From positions 2,744,342-2,808,341 of the forward strand of contig NZ_CP117811.1 of the NCBI RefSeq assembly GCF_028728065.1: 64,000 nt of DNA, in the 5' to 3' direction. Under the pieces are notes generated by a model. That model made no database searches. It was given only the letters and a program-made list of their open reading frames with translations, and was not told where the DNA came from. The DNA comes from Lentisphaera profundi. GTDB lineage: Bacteria; Verrucomicrobiota; Lentisphaeria; Lentisphaerales; Lentisphaeraceae. The position numbers were made by a program, and so were the translations under genes. Within the stretch, counting starts at the first letter, position 1; each line of letters begins with the position of its first letter. Positions 28,455-37,700 of this stretch are shown here, piece by piece.

Positions 28455-30174
28455 TGTTAATGTCCTCCAATTCGTGTAAGCAGCGATAGTAGTAGCAATC
28501 ATTGATCAGCTCTGTGTGAGTGCCGAGGCCATTGAGTTCACCTTTAAGTAAAACAGCAATTTGATCTGAATCACGTATCGTAGAGAGGCGATGAGCCACA
28601 ATAATGACAGTTTTTTTAGTCATGGCAAAATTGATGGTGGATTGAATAAGGCGTTCAGTTTCGGTATCAATGTTAGCGGTCGCTTCGTCAAAAATAAGTA
28701 TATTCGCAGGAGAAACGAGGGCACGCATAAGTGCTACTAATTGGCGTTGCCCTGCAGATAGACTTTCGCCACCCTCATCGAGTATAGAATCATAGGAGTT
28801 TTCAAGAGAATCAACAAAGTGCTGAAGACCGGATCTTTTAACCACGTCTTCAATCATTTCGAGGGTAATATCTTGTCGGCCAAGAGTAATATTAAACAAT
28901 AAGCTTTCATGAAAAATGGCAGGTTCTTGCGGGACCATGACGACATGATATTTCAGCACATCTCTTTGGATAGAGCAAAGTGTATTTTTGCCTATTAGGA
29001 TTTCTCCCTGAGTGGGCTCATAGAGCCGGGCTAATAGTTTAAGTAATGTACTTTTTCCAGACCCAGTTGGTCCGACAAGAGCTAAACTTGAACCCTGAGC
29101 AATGTGTAAATTTATATTTTTGAGTACGGGTTCGGATTCGATATAGTGAAAACCTAAGTTCTTAATACTGATAGAGGAGTCTTCTATCTCATTTTCACCC
29201 TTATCCGCAGGAAGAGGAATAACCAAGATATCACCAATTTTTCCCATGGCGGCAAAAGCAGCCTGAAGAACGGCAAAACGTGAACCCATCTCTTTTATAG
29301 GTTCAAATAATTGGTGAAGGAGGGGGATCCAAGCAATCAGTAAACCAGTACTTATACCGGGGTTAAAGTTAATCAAAAAGATGGGTAAAAAGGCAAACAT
29401 GGCAAAAGTCAAATACTGTAAGCCCTCTAGGAATGAGTAGAGGAAGGCATCCATACTAATGGCTTTGATTGATTTATCTCTATATTCCTGGCTTTGGCTA
29501 GAGAACTGCTTGCGCTGTACTTCATCAAGATTGAATAGCTCAATCTCTTTACGCATGGCGACAGATTCGTTGATAGAGGCGCTTAAATGGCCGTTCACGG
29601 TGCGAATACCATCATAGAGCCTGCGCAGCTTGATGCGAAAACTATTAACCATGAGGACAACGGGAGGTAGAACTAATAGTGTAATCCAACCGAGGCTAGA
29701 ATCTTGTGAGAAAATATACCAAATAACCGCAATGATTTTTAGTGAATCAGTGATGAGGTAAGACACACCCTGTAGAAAAGTTTCGCCAATACTTTCAATA
29801 TCAGAGGTGGCGCGACTGACCAAAACTCCTGAAGGTCTTTTTTCATAATCCCAACGGCCCATAAAGGAGATATGCTCAACAACCTTTTTGCGGAGTTCGC
29901 TAAGGCTTCGTATCCCTCCTGATTGTAAGAGCAGGTTTTGCACTGCGCTGACGACGGTGTCACCAAGAACAACAAAAATATAGAGAGTGGCAAAGTGAAT
30001 GAGGACATCAGCTTTACCTAGTTTGAGACCATCATCAATCGCATGTTGTATAAAGGCGGGCCCCTGTACAGCTAACCACGCAGAGATGGGCATAAGGAAA
30101 AAAGATAAAATAAAACGAGTTTTATATTTCTTCGCAGCATCAACAAAGGTTCTTAAGTTTCTATAATCACTCAT
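28447..30174 (-). CDS. ABC exporter half, consensus ATPase site
   Basis: This 575-residue protein has six predicted transmembrane helices (residues about 18-290), then an ATPase domain with Walker A GPTGSGKST, signature SLSAGQRQL, Walker B IFDEATANID with catalytic Glu, and H-loop AHRLS. It overlaps the upstream ABC half gene by 4 bases. The partner has Asp in place of the catalytic Glu, so the two probably form a heterodimeric multidrug or lipid exporter of the BmrCD/TM287-288 type. Confidence 0.9.
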   Translation of the reverse strand: MSDYRNLRTFVDAAKKYKTRFILSFFLMPISAWLAVQGPAFIQHAIDDGLKLGKADVLIHFATLYIFVVLGDTVVSAVQNLLLQSGGIRSLSELRKKVVEHISFMGRWDYEKRPSGVLVSRATSDIESIGETFLQGVSYLITDSLKIIAVIWYIFSQDSSLGWITLLVLPPVVLMVNSFRIKLRRLYDGIRTVNGHLSASINESVAMRKEIELFNLDEVQRKQFSSQSQEYRDKSIKAISMDAFLYSFLEGLQYLTFAMFAFLPIFLINFNPGISTGLLIAWIPLLHQLFEPIKEMGSRFAVLQAAFAAMGKIGDILVIPLPADKGENEIEDSSISIKNLGFHYIESEPVLKNINLHIAQGSSLALVGPTGSGKSTLLKLLARLYEPTQGEILIGKNTLCSIQRDVLKYHVVMVPQEPAIFHESLLFNITLGRQDITLEMIEDVVKRSGLQHFVDSLENSYDSILDEGGESLSAGQRQLVALMRALVSPANILIFDEATANIDTETERLIQSTINFAMTKKTVIIVAHRLSTIRDSDQIAVLLKGELNGLGTHTELINDCYYYRCLHELEDINNV

Positions 30175-32012
30175 GGTTGAGCACTCTCCATGGTGGCTAA
30201 AATATCACTTTTTTCTTGATACTCACTGATAGTTCCGTAATTTTCATTACTGACCAGAAGTTCTTCGTGACTTCCTGAATCAATGATACGTCCTTTATCC
30301 ATGATGAAGATTTTATCACAGGCTTTTAAGGCGGAAATTCGATGAGAAATGAGTAACATTGTGCGGTTTTGGGTGGCTTTATAGAGCTTTTTAATAATTT
30401 TTACTTCAGTAGCGTGATCTACCGCGGAAATAAAATCATCCATGACAATGACTTCAGATTTACGAACTAAGGAACGCAAAATGGAAAGCCTTTGTTTTTG
30501 TCCTCCAGAAAGGTTGATGCCATGTTCACCTAGCAGAGTATTGAGTCCTTGGGAAAGTTTGTCCAAGTCAGGACTTAAGCAACTCACCGCTAAGGCATCT
30601 TCAAATGATAAGCGAATGCCTTGTTTTGGAGAGTTTTCTTCGACCATGGCAATATTTTCGCGAATGGTTTTACCAAAGTGGCGACACTCTTGAGTCACTT
30701 GAGAAAAAAGTTCAGTAATGAGTTTTTGTTGAATATCGCAACGATCAACTCCGTGGATTTTGAGTGTATTTCTCTCCACTTCAATGAGGCCAGAAATTAT
30801 ATTTATAAGGCTGGTTTTACCTGATCCCGTCGTACCAAAGAAGCCATACTTCTTACCAGATTCAATTGTTAAGGAGTCAATTTTAAGTTGAAAAGCATGT
30901 TTATTTTCATTTTGAGACCGATAGCAGAAATCAATATTATTTAATTGAATCAAGGGCGCGTTGCTATCAGTATGACGTATTAAGTCCTGATCAGTCTTTA
31001 TAGGTCGAGCTTCTTCAGTGGCAGAGGCCACATCTGCTGCATCTTGAACTTTATAAAGACGTTCAAGAGAGATTTCTCCGCGCTGTAAGAGAGGAAGCAG
31101 AAAACCAAGTGCTCTCAGAGGTGGCTGGATCATCAAGAGGTAGAGCATAAAAGCAACGATGGTAGAAAGACTTGTGCCATCATCAATAGCACCATTTTTT
31201 ATCATGCCATAACGCAGTAAGACATAGATGCCAATCCCCGTAACCATATGAATCATGATCATGATAATAACACGTAGAGTCATGAACTTTTCTGCGGTGT
31301 TCGCATAATCCTCGTTGGCATCATCAACACGCTTAATGATAGAATTGTAGACGGGAAAAACCGCCATCAAAGCATGGGCGCGGAAGTGCTCGCGGATGGC
31401 TTCAGTGAGGTTCCCAAGTAATTTTTGGTTTTTTCGTCCTGTGGCCATCATTTTTTTAGAAATCATTTTTGTGACTGGCACCACTAAAATGAGGGGGATA
31501 AGTGAATACATACTTAATCTAATACTAATATTGAGCATGTGATAAAGGCAGAACGCAATCATGCCAAAGCTATTAACAGTATGAAGCACCCCCATAGAAA
31601 TCATGACTCGAACGGAGGTGACATCATTGGTACCGGTACTAATGAGGTCGCCAGAGCTCCAACCACTATTTTGCGGAAGCCGCAGAAGAGAATCGTACAT
31701 ACTCTCTCGAACTTCCGATTCAATTTGCCGACCAGGGATGAAAATCAGCACTCGGGAGAGGGTACGGAAAACAATTAAGCCTAGGGCTGCTATCAGCAAA
31801 TAGCCAGCAATGGGGCTAAGCTCTTGTTTAATCGCATTGTCTAATGGAAAGGCTTGATCCTCCAAGACACTGATTAAGCGGCCTATGATCAATGGTATTG
31901 AACTATGAATGACAATTGTAATAATCAGACAGAGAATTCCCCAAAAATAGATTTTGAGTTTCTTTGGTGGATATTCTTTTAGGAATCGTCTGACATGGGG
32001 ATAATTATTCAT
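30171..32012 (-). CDS. ABC exporter half, degenerate ATPase site
   Basis: This 613-residue protein has six transmembrane helices, then an ATPase domain with Walker A GTTGSGKTS, signature NLSGGQKQR, Walker B VIVMDDFISAVD and H-loop SHRIS. The Walker B position normally held by Glu is Asp, as in the non-hydrolysing site of heterodimeric exporters. The ATG at 32012 is preferred over an upstream TTG, which lacks a ribosome site. It is the first gene of a coupled run with the second half and the metallo-hydrolase. Confidence 0.9.
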   Translation of the reverse strand: MNNYPHVRRFLKEYPPKKLKIYFWGILCLIITIVIHSSIPLIIGRLISVLEDQAFPLDNAIKQELSPIAGYLLIAALGLIVFRTLSRVLIFIPGRQIESEVRESMYDSLLRLPQNSGWSSGDLISTGTNDVTSVRVMISMGVLHTVNSFGMIAFCLYHMLNISIRLSMYSLIPLILVVPVTKMISKKMMATGRKNQKLLGNLTEAIREHFRAHALMAVFPVYNSIIKRVDDANEDYANTAEKFMTLRVIIMIMIHMVTGIGIYVLLRYGMIKNGAIDDGTSLSTIVAFMLYLLMIQPPLRALGFLLPLLQRGEISLERLYKVQDAADVASATEEARPIKTDQDLIRHTDSNAPLIQLNNIDFCYRSQNENKHAFQLKIDSLTIESGKKYGFFGTTGSGKTSLINIISGLIEVERNTLKIHGVDRCDIQQKLITELFSQVTQECRHFGKTIRENIAMVEENSPKQGIRLSFEDALAVSCLSPDLDKLSQGLNTLLGEHGINLSGGQKQRLSILRSLVRKSEVIVMDDFISAVDHATEVKIIKKLYKATQNRTMLLISHRISALKACDKIFIMDKGRIIDSGSHEELLVSNENYGTISEYQEKSDILATMESAQP

Positions 32013-32133
32013 GCAAGCAATATAGGCCAATGTATTTAATTGAAAATCTAATGATAAAAATGAGCATCAACTATTCTAGATTTTGCTTACGATTTCCCTC
32101 AATTAGTAAGGATAAAAAGGTGGAGTAAGACAC

Positions 32134-32164
32134 AAAAAAACCCCCGGGGTACCGAGGGTTTTTT
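32134..32164. terminator. Rho-independent terminator
   Basis: AAAACCC(C)CGG-ggta-CCGAGGGTTTTTT forms a GC-rich hairpin with A- and T-runs on both sides. It lies just downstream of the small AURKAIP1/COX24-like gene (minus strand). Confidence 0.85.
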
Positions 32165-32197
32165 GATAAACTGTAAGTTTACGTCACCTATAAAAGA

Positions 32198-32290
32198 CTA
32201 CTTCTTAGTCTTATGGCGGTTATTTTTACTCTGCTTGCGACGTTTATGCTTAGCTATTTTAGCGCGTCTTTTTTTACGGAGGTTACCCAT
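32198..32290 (-). CDS. AURKAIP1/COX24-type very small basic protein
   Basis: This 30-residue reading frame starts MGNLRKKRRAKIAKHKRRK and is almost entirely Lys/Arg/His. It matches the short bacterial AURKAIP1/COX24-domain proteins, relatives of mitochondrial ribosomal protein mS38, which are thought to associate with the small ribosomal subunit. It is followed about 35 bp later by a strong terminator, which supports a real short gene. Assignment is by motif resemblance. Confidence 0.8.
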   Translation of the reverse strand: MGNLRKKRRAKIAKHKRRKQSKNNRHKTKK

Positions 32291-32418
32291 GTTGAAACTC
32301 TTTTTTTTTAGTTAAATCAATGTACGGCGCTTAAGGTAGCAGGAAGTTATTATTAGTCAAAGTCATTTTTTTAATTTTTGAGAGTTGCGTACTAGCGAGC
32401 CTGTGGCACTTTAAAACT

Positions 32419-33237
32419 ATGAAAAAAACAAAACAGCTTGGTATTATAGCAGGAAGGGGACATTACCCCTTTCTAATGTTGCGCTCTGCGCGTAAAAACG
32501 AAGTCGAAAAAATCGCTGTTGCTGCGATACAAGGTGATGCCTCTGAAGAACTTGAGAAAGAATCAGATGCCTTGTCTTGGGTCTATCCAGGGCAAATTAA
32601 TCGAACCATAAAATTTTTTCAAAAGCAGGGCATTAGTGAAGCAGTCATGGTGGGACAGGTCAAGCCATCACGCCTTTTTACCGGTTTAAGACCTGATTTG
32701 CGAACCATGCTAATGTTAGGAAAACTGAAAGAACGCAATGCCGACTCGCTATTTAGTGCAGTTTGTAATGAATTTCAGAAATCGGGAATTACGATTCTTT
32801 CCGCAATTTCTTACCTAGATGAGCATTTGGCAGGTGAGGGTCAGCTCAATAATATAAAAGCCGATAAATCACGCTTACAAGATGCTGACTATGCTTTCTC
32901 GGTAGCAAAAGAAGTGAGTCGTATGGATATTGGTCAATCCGTGGTGGTGAAGCGTGGTACGATTTTGGCTGTGGAAGGTTTTGAAGGCACGGATAAAGCT
33001 ATCTTACGTGGCGGAGAACTTGGTCGTGGCGGTGTCACGGTCTGTAAAGTAACGAAGCCCGATCATGACATGCGTTTTGATGTACCGTGTATTGGTATGC
33101 GAACAGTTGATTCGCTAATTCAGGCAAAGGCAAGAACCTTAGTGGTGGAAAGCAAGAGAACGCTCTTTATAGAAAAAGAACGAGTCTTAGAAGCTTTAGA
33201 TAAAGCCAAGATAGCAGTGATAGGGAAAGTAATTTAG
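32419..33237 (+). CDS. lpxI: UDP-2,3-diacylglucosamine pyrophosphatase LpxI
   Basis: This 272-residue protein has the LpxI (DUF1009) pattern: N-terminal LGIIAGRGHYPFLML, a VGQVKPSRLF block, and C-terminal VVKRGTILAVEGFEGTDKAI, then RGGVTVCKVTKPDHDMRFD and PCIGMRTVD. The enzyme cleaves UDP-2,3-diacylglucosamine to lipid X and UMP in lipid A synthesis at the inner membrane. That indicates a lipopolysaccharide-bearing cell. It stands alone on the plus strand. Confidence 0.9.
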   Translation: MKKTKQLGIIAGRGHYPFLMLRSARKNEVEKIAVAAIQGDASEELEKESDALSWVYPGQINRTIKFFQKQGISEAVMVGQVKPSRLFTGLRPDLRTMLMLGKLKERNADSLFSAVCNEFQKSGITILSAISYLDEHLAGEGQLNNIKADKSRLQDADYAFSVAKEVSRMDIGQSVVVKRGTILAVEGFEGTDKAILRGGELGRGGVTVCKVTKPDHDMRFDVPCIGMRTVDSLIQAKARTLVVESKRTLFIEKERVLEALDKAKIAVIGKVI

Positions 33238-33499
33238 TCAGTAGTTCTTTGGAGGAGAAGGGGGGAATGGATGGGGACTTAAGTTTTTTTACTTGGGTTT
33301 TTGCTAAGCAAGTCCGCCCGCGGAGGCTCTCCGCCCGCCGGAGGCATTTATCGCTTTTAATATACTGGGACTCTGTCCCAAACCCCGTTTAAGGGTCGAA
33401 GCACCCTTAAGAATCCCAGCGCCTGTCGCTACGCTCCTACATTTAATCTTAGCAGAAATGAGTACCGTACCATATTCAATTCATACTTAATCCATCCGC

Positions 33500-33582
33500 C
33501 TGCTTAAGGATTGGCAAATCCTTACAGGGAGAGCTCGAGAGGGACAGCGTCCTTCTCGTACGAGTCACATCATGCCCTCTCA
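33500..33582 (+). repeat. Structured intergenic repeat, copy 2
   Basis: It has the same order as copy 1 near 2.65 kb: AAGGATT-ggca-AATCCTT, then GAGAGGGAC-agc-GTCCTTCTC, then GTACGAGTCACATCATGCCC. The second stem keeps nine pairs although several bases differ from copy 1. Confidence 0.6.
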
Positions 33583-33604
33583 TCTGCTTCATCTGTTTAT
33601 GAGT

Positions 33605-33645
33605 AGAAGGGAGAGAAGGGAGAGAAGGGAGAGAAGGGAGAGAAA
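33605..33645 (+). repeat. Short tandem repeat, 9-bp unit
   Basis: The unit AGGGAGAGA is repeated about four and a half times without interruption. Such purine-rich arrays can change length by replication slippage. Confidence 0.9.
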
Positions 33646-33781
33646 TCCGACAGGCTACTAGATAAAGTACTCATAATAGGGGCAGTTTTCACCTCTATAT
33701 TTACCATCTGGAGATTTGTGAGCGGAGAGAAAATGATTGAAGAATTATCCCACTTATGGGAAAGATACATGGGGAGCTAAT

Positions 33782-35176
33782 CTAGTCGCGAAGGAGAAAA
33801 GCTTGAAGAGTACGTCCCTTCCATTTTTCTTCTTCTAGCTTTTTGAGTGCTAAGCGTACTTTTTCACGATTGACACTAACAAAAGCATGATGATCAAAGA
33901 TATGGATTTTACCCACTTGCTCACCCGTTAAGCCACCTTCACCTGTAAGAGCACCAAGAATATTTCCCGGACGAAGTTTTTGTTTTTTTCCTGATTTGAT
34001 TTTTAGTGTCGACATAGGAGCTTGCCAACGCTTTTGGTCTAAGACGTCCTCATTAGGTAATTTGTCATTAGTGATTTCAATATCCAAATATTTTTCTAAG
34101 AGTGACATTTTGTGACTTTCTTTAGAACTGTACAAGGAACAGGCTATACCAGATTTTCCCGCACGCCCTGTTCGACCAACACGATGCACATGAACTTCAA
34201 AATCTCGTGATACATGGTAATTGAAAACGGCATCAATGGAATCAATATCGAGCCCACGAGCCGCAACATCTGTAGCGACTAAAATGGCAATACTCTTGTT
34301 GGCAAAGCGAACTAAAGTTTCATCGCGATCGCGCTGCTCAAGATCTCCGTGTAAAGCCATGGCTTGAAAACCTTCATCTATTAAGTCATCACGTAATTCT
34401 TGAGCTTCTAATTTTGTAGCACAAAAAACGACTGCGGACTCAGGTTTATGTTCGAGTAATAATAAAAACAAAGCGTGGAGGCGTTGATCTTCATCCTTAA
34501 CTTTATAAAAGCTTTGTTTAATGCTCGAACTATCGTGTTTTTGCTCGAGCTGAATCATGAGTGGATCATTCATGATTTTTTGACTAATAGACTCAATCCT
34601 CTTGGGATAAGTCGCACTGAATAAAAGTGTTTGACGGCTTTTTGGAGCCGCATCAAAGACCGCATCCAATTCTTCTTGAAAACCCATTTCGAGCATGCGA
34701 TCAGCTTCGTCGAGTACCAAGATAGATAGATTCGCTAAGTCGAGGTTTTCTTTGCGTAAATGTTTATTGATTCGCCCAGGTGTTCCCACCACAATATGAG
34801 CACCATAGCTTAGGGATTTCACCTGAGGCTTATAAAGGGCACCACCACAAAGAGTGAGTAACTTTATATTTGGCATCATGCGCGCCAATTGACGAATGGC
34901 TTTGGATACTTGATCGGCTAATTCACGTGTTGGGCATAAGATCAAAGCTTGGACATCGGATTTTTGTAGGTCGAGGCCCGCTAAAATACCCAAGCCAAAC
35001 GCTGCCGTTTTTCCCGAACCAGTCATCGCCTGAGCAATGAGGTCTTTGCCTTCTAGAATTGAGGGTAAACTTTGCGCCTGAATAGGCGTCATTTTCTCGT
35101 AGCCGAGAGAATCAATATTATCGAGTAATTCACTTGCTAGGGGTAGTGTTGAAAATTTAAGATCAGTCAAAATCAT
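33782..35176 (-). CDS. dbpA: DEAD-box RNA helicase, DbpA-like
   Basis: This 464-residue protein has the DEAD-box motifs: Q motif around MTPIQAQSLP, motif I AMTGSGKT, Ia PTRELADQ, GG, II VLDEADRM, III SAT, and VI HRVGRTGRAG. The C-terminal about 75 residues form a DbpA RNA-binding domain (KLRPGNILGALTGEGGL and IHIFDHHAFV). DbpA acts in large-subunit ribosome assembly by recognising a 23S rRNA hairpin. The ATG at 35176 is chosen because upstream sequence lacks helicase homology. AAGGA lies very close, so a TTG six bases on is also possible. Confidence 0.9.
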   Translation of the reverse strand: MILTDLKFSTLPLASELLDNIDSLGYEKMTPIQAQSLPSILEGKDLIAQAMTGSGKTAAFGLGILAGLDLQKSDVQALILCPTRELADQVSKAIRQLARMMPNIKLLTLCGGALYKPQVKSLSYGAHIVVGTPGRINKHLRKENLDLANLSILVLDEADRMLEMGFQEELDAVFDAAPKSRQTLLFSATYPKRIESISQKIMNDPLMIQLEQKHDSSSIKQSFYKVKDEDQRLHALFLLLLEHKPESAVVFCATKLEAQELRDDLIDEGFQAMALHGDLEQRDRDETLVRFANKSIAILVATDVAARGLDIDSIDAVFNYHVSRDFEVHVHRVGRTGRAGKSGIACSLYSSKESHKMSLLEKYLDIEITNDKLPNEDVLDQKRWQAPMSTLKIKSGKKQKLRPGNILGALTGEGGLTGEQVGKIHIFDHHAFVSVNREKVRLALKKLEEEKWKGRTLQAFLLRD

Positions 35177-35399
35177 TATCCTTGTATTGTCTATCAAGAA
35201 TATTGACTGATTGATACAGCGCCAAACCCTTAAAGAATTGAAAGGCACAGTAAAGCAAAATTATTTTGTTACGAGCCTTGAGCAAGAGAAATTTTAAAGT
35301 GATGAATTTTGATCAAGGATGATATACCTGAATCCTATGTTTTTGCTTTTGATGCCAAAAAAGTTTCATAATGAGCATTCTTTCTTTCACTATTACCCC

Positions 35400-35456
35400 T
35401 AACGACTGCGTTCACGCGCGCGGTTTACCGCGTCGCTGTGCAACGCTTTGTTGGCA
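35400..35456 (-). repeat. attC site, foreign GC-rich type (array left end)
   Basis: Read on the minus strand it runs from GCCAACAAAGCG to CAGTCGTTAG, with a GC-rich internal inverted repeat (GCGACGCGG, CCGCGCGC). The body is unlike the AT-rich sites of the rest of the array. It closes the beta-helix gene cassette and is the leftmost attC seen. Confidence 0.8.
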
Positions 35457-35461
35457 TATTA

Positions 35462-37666
35462 CTACTCCTTGTCCACCTTAACAAAGGCAATGGAATCTGC
35501 GACAATTGCGCCATCGGCACCGTCAGTTGATATTTGTACTTTGGCAGGTTTGCCGACTTTGAACGGGTATTTGCCTATGGAAACGGCAAAGCCGTGTATG
35601 CTGCCCTTCTTCATGTTCCACTCAATATTAGCGACACCTTCGGCGTGGTGAATGGCGATCTTTGCATTGGACGCATTATCCTTGGCCGGCTTGTACAGAA
35701 GGGCGACCTGATAAGTTCCATCCTCTTCGATGGGTAAGGTGTAGCTTATCTCGGCACGATCCCTGGGTACGGCTTTCAGTAGGTTGTATGTGAAGAGGTC
35801 CACCAGGCCAGTGAGTTTCTGCTGCTTCCAATTTCCCGTGCGGGTAACCAATTCACTGTTGCTGTAATGGATTACGTGGCCGATCAGGTGGTTGCTCTCC
35901 AGGTCGATTCCGCTGGTTGCGGTTCCTTCCGGGCCAAGTTCATCCACAAACGGCGGCACAATGCGGGTTTCTGACGACTTGTTTCCCACCTTCTTCACGT
36001 TCCAGTTTTCCCCCCAGATGACTTTGATTGGAGCGCCGCCTGCATTGTATACGTAGTTGTCCTTGATCGTGGTGTTGCTGCTACTCCAGTCTAGAAAGAT
36101 ACCATTAGCCAAGTGACGCTTGGGTTTACCGTTGGGCTTCTGTTCATACCCCCAGATGTCATAGAGCCAGTTATTAAGGATGTAGTTCGGTGCATTGAGG
36201 TGATTCATAGTGGCAAAATGGATGCAGGCTCCGTCGATGGTCGTCTGCATGGCATCGTGAATGTGATTGTATTCCACGATGTTGCCGCCTTGGTTACGGA
36301 AGGCAAAGATGCCGTTGCGCGAGAGGTCCGTAAAGTAGTTGTGTGCAATATAGTTGCCCGGTTTCATCGCCATGCCGGCTGGCCGCGAGTCAAGGTGTAT
36401 ACCGCCGCCATAGTAGCGCAACTGTCCGCAGTGCTTGACCGTGTTGCGAGTGACATGGTTCAGGATCGGAAACACCGTAGCCGCCACTTTTCCGGGAGTG
36501 TAGAGCTTGCTGTCATCCATGTAGGAGAGCCGTGCTCCCGTGAAGAGCACACCGCCGCCGCCAGTGTTAAGCACGGTATTGCGGTCAATCATGTTGTACC
36601 GGCTATCCAAGTGCAGCCAGAAGGCATAGCCGCCGACATTCTCAATGTGGCAGTTCTCAATACGGCAGTGATTGGCATTTTCAAGCTGGACGGCGGCGTC
36701 GGTATGAACCCGCGCCTCGATATGCCCCAGGGTGAAGGTGGTGTGATGGAACTCGAGGCCGCTGAAGTTCACATATTCCACGTGCGTCTTCTTCTCCACC
36801 TCGCCCTTGGCGTTGACAATGACATTGAGCCGGGGCGCAACAAACGACATGGTGTGGGGATCGACGCCCGGATCCGGCATGTAGTAGAGTCGGCCTTCCG
36901 CACAGTCGAGATACCACTCCCCGGGTTGGTCGAGTTCCTCTTTCACGCCTTCAATCCAAAACCAATTGCCTGGAATGATCTTGCCGTGCCTTTCGCTGTC
37001 GGCAATATCGATTCGTCCGTTCAGGGGATCTACGCTGGTTACTGTGTTCCATTGGTTAAAGAACCGCCAGTTGGGCACGATGTTAACTTGGGCGTCTCGG
37101 GCTCTCCCCCAGCTGGCCTTCACTAACGTCGGGTCAATCATGATGTGATCCATTCCACCGCCGATGGCATAGAGGAAGGGGTTTGATTCGGCTATATTCG
37201 GGAACCGGGCGCGGATTGCGCGCTTACCATCCACGAAAAGTTGGCGAAAGTTCCAGTCGCTGTTCTTCACCTCAGGAAGATCAATGAACCAGAGTTTACC
37301 GTCATCCGTTTGCCATGTTCCTTCGATGGGCTGGCCGCCACTGAGAATCACTCTCTTCTTTTCTTCGGCGCGCCACGTTACAGGTGCATGCGCCGTTCCG
37401 CTATCCCGCGGTTCGAGAACAAGGGGCTCGGAAAGATAATAGGTCCCTTCGCGAATGATAATATCAATGGGCCCTGCCTTCTTCAGTTCGCGTGCCGCGT
37501 TGCGAGCGCCAATGAGAGTGGCGAAGGGCTTCGTCTTTGTTCCGGGGTTTGTGTCATTACCATCGGCCGCGACGTAGAGTACGCCTGCCTGCGACTGATT
37601 CGCCAGCGCGAGGACACATGCCGAAAGAAGAATGGCCATAAGGCTATACCTGCGATTGTTAATCAT
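35462..37666 (-). CDS. Secreted right-handed beta-helix (pectate-lyase-fold) protein
   Basis: This 734-residue protein has a signal peptide ending near NQSQAGV. The N-terminal YVAADGNDTNPGTKTKPFAT block is typical of beta-helix CAZymes. Long runs with regularly spaced N and G (NCHIENVGGYAFW, NTVLNTGGGGVLF and others) form the helix, and a C-terminal beta-sandwich-like domain follows (residues about 610-734). The ATG at 37666 is preferred over an upstream GTG because GGAG lies 9 bases before it. The gene is clearly GC-richer than its surroundings and carries a foreign attC, so it is probably a recently captured cassette. Enzymatic activity is not certain. Confidence 0.8.
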   Translation of the reverse strand: MINNRRYSLMAILLSACVLALANQSQAGVLYVAADGNDTNPGTKTKPFATLIGARNAARELKKAGPIDIIIREGTYYLSEPLVLEPRDSGTAHAPVTWRAEEKKRVILSGGQPIEGTWQTDDGKLWFIDLPEVKNSDWNFRQLFVDGKRAIRARFPNIAESNPFLYAIGGGMDHIMIDPTLVKASWGRARDAQVNIVPNWRFFNQWNTVTSVDPLNGRIDIADSERHGKIIPGNWFWIEGVKEELDQPGEWYLDCAEGRLYYMPDPGVDPHTMSFVAPRLNVIVNAKGEVEKKTHVEYVNFSGLEFHHTTFTLGHIEARVHTDAAVQLENANHCRIENCHIENVGGYAFWLHLDSRYNMIDRNTVLNTGGGGVLFTGARLSYMDDSKLYTPGKVAATVFPILNHVTRNTVKHCGQLRYYGGGIHLDSRPAGMAMKPGNYIAHNYFTDLSRNGIFAFRNQGGNIVEYNHIHDAMQTTIDGACIHFATMNHLNAPNYILNNWLYDIWGYEQKPNGKPKRHLANGIFLDWSSSNTTIKDNYVYNAGGAPIKVIWGENWNVKKVGNKSSETRIVPPFVDELGPEGTATSGIDLESNHLIGHVIHYSNSELVTRTGNWKQQKLTGLVDLFTYNLLKAVPRDRAEISYTLPIEEDGTYQVALLYKPAKDNASNAKIAIHHAEGVANIEWNMKKGSIHGFAVSIGKYPFKVGKPAKVQISTDGADGAIVADSIAFVKVDKE

Positions 37667-37689
37667 GTCATTTATCTCCGGTTCCACCC

Positions 37690-37700
37690 CATGGTTAGAG
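37690..37700 (-). repeat. attC remnant at beta-helix junction
   Basis: Only CATGGTTAGAG remains, the R'' box plus spacer of the common attC, complementary to the start of the 37695-37907 cassette (TTAGAGT). The rest of the site is replaced by GC-rich DNA upstream of the beta-helix gene, so a deletion or rearrangement joined the two. Confidence 0.65.

Larger units (their letters stand above)
33238..33781 (+). repeat. Gene-free stretch with several structured repeats
   Basis: No convincing gene is present. The stretch holds GC-rich hairpins (around 33315-33345), a GGGACtctGTCCC hairpin near 33368, a TTAAGGGTcgaagcACCCTTAA hairpin near 33388, the second copy of the structured repeat described at 2640 (about 33500-33582), and a 9-bp tandem repeat at 33605-33645. 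It is probably an accumulation of REP-like intergenic elements. Confidence 0.6.

Noticed and set aside
36113..37126. A 337-residue plus-strand open frame
   Set aside because: It lies opposite the beta-helix gene and owes its length to GC-rich composition. It has no ribosome site or family pattern.
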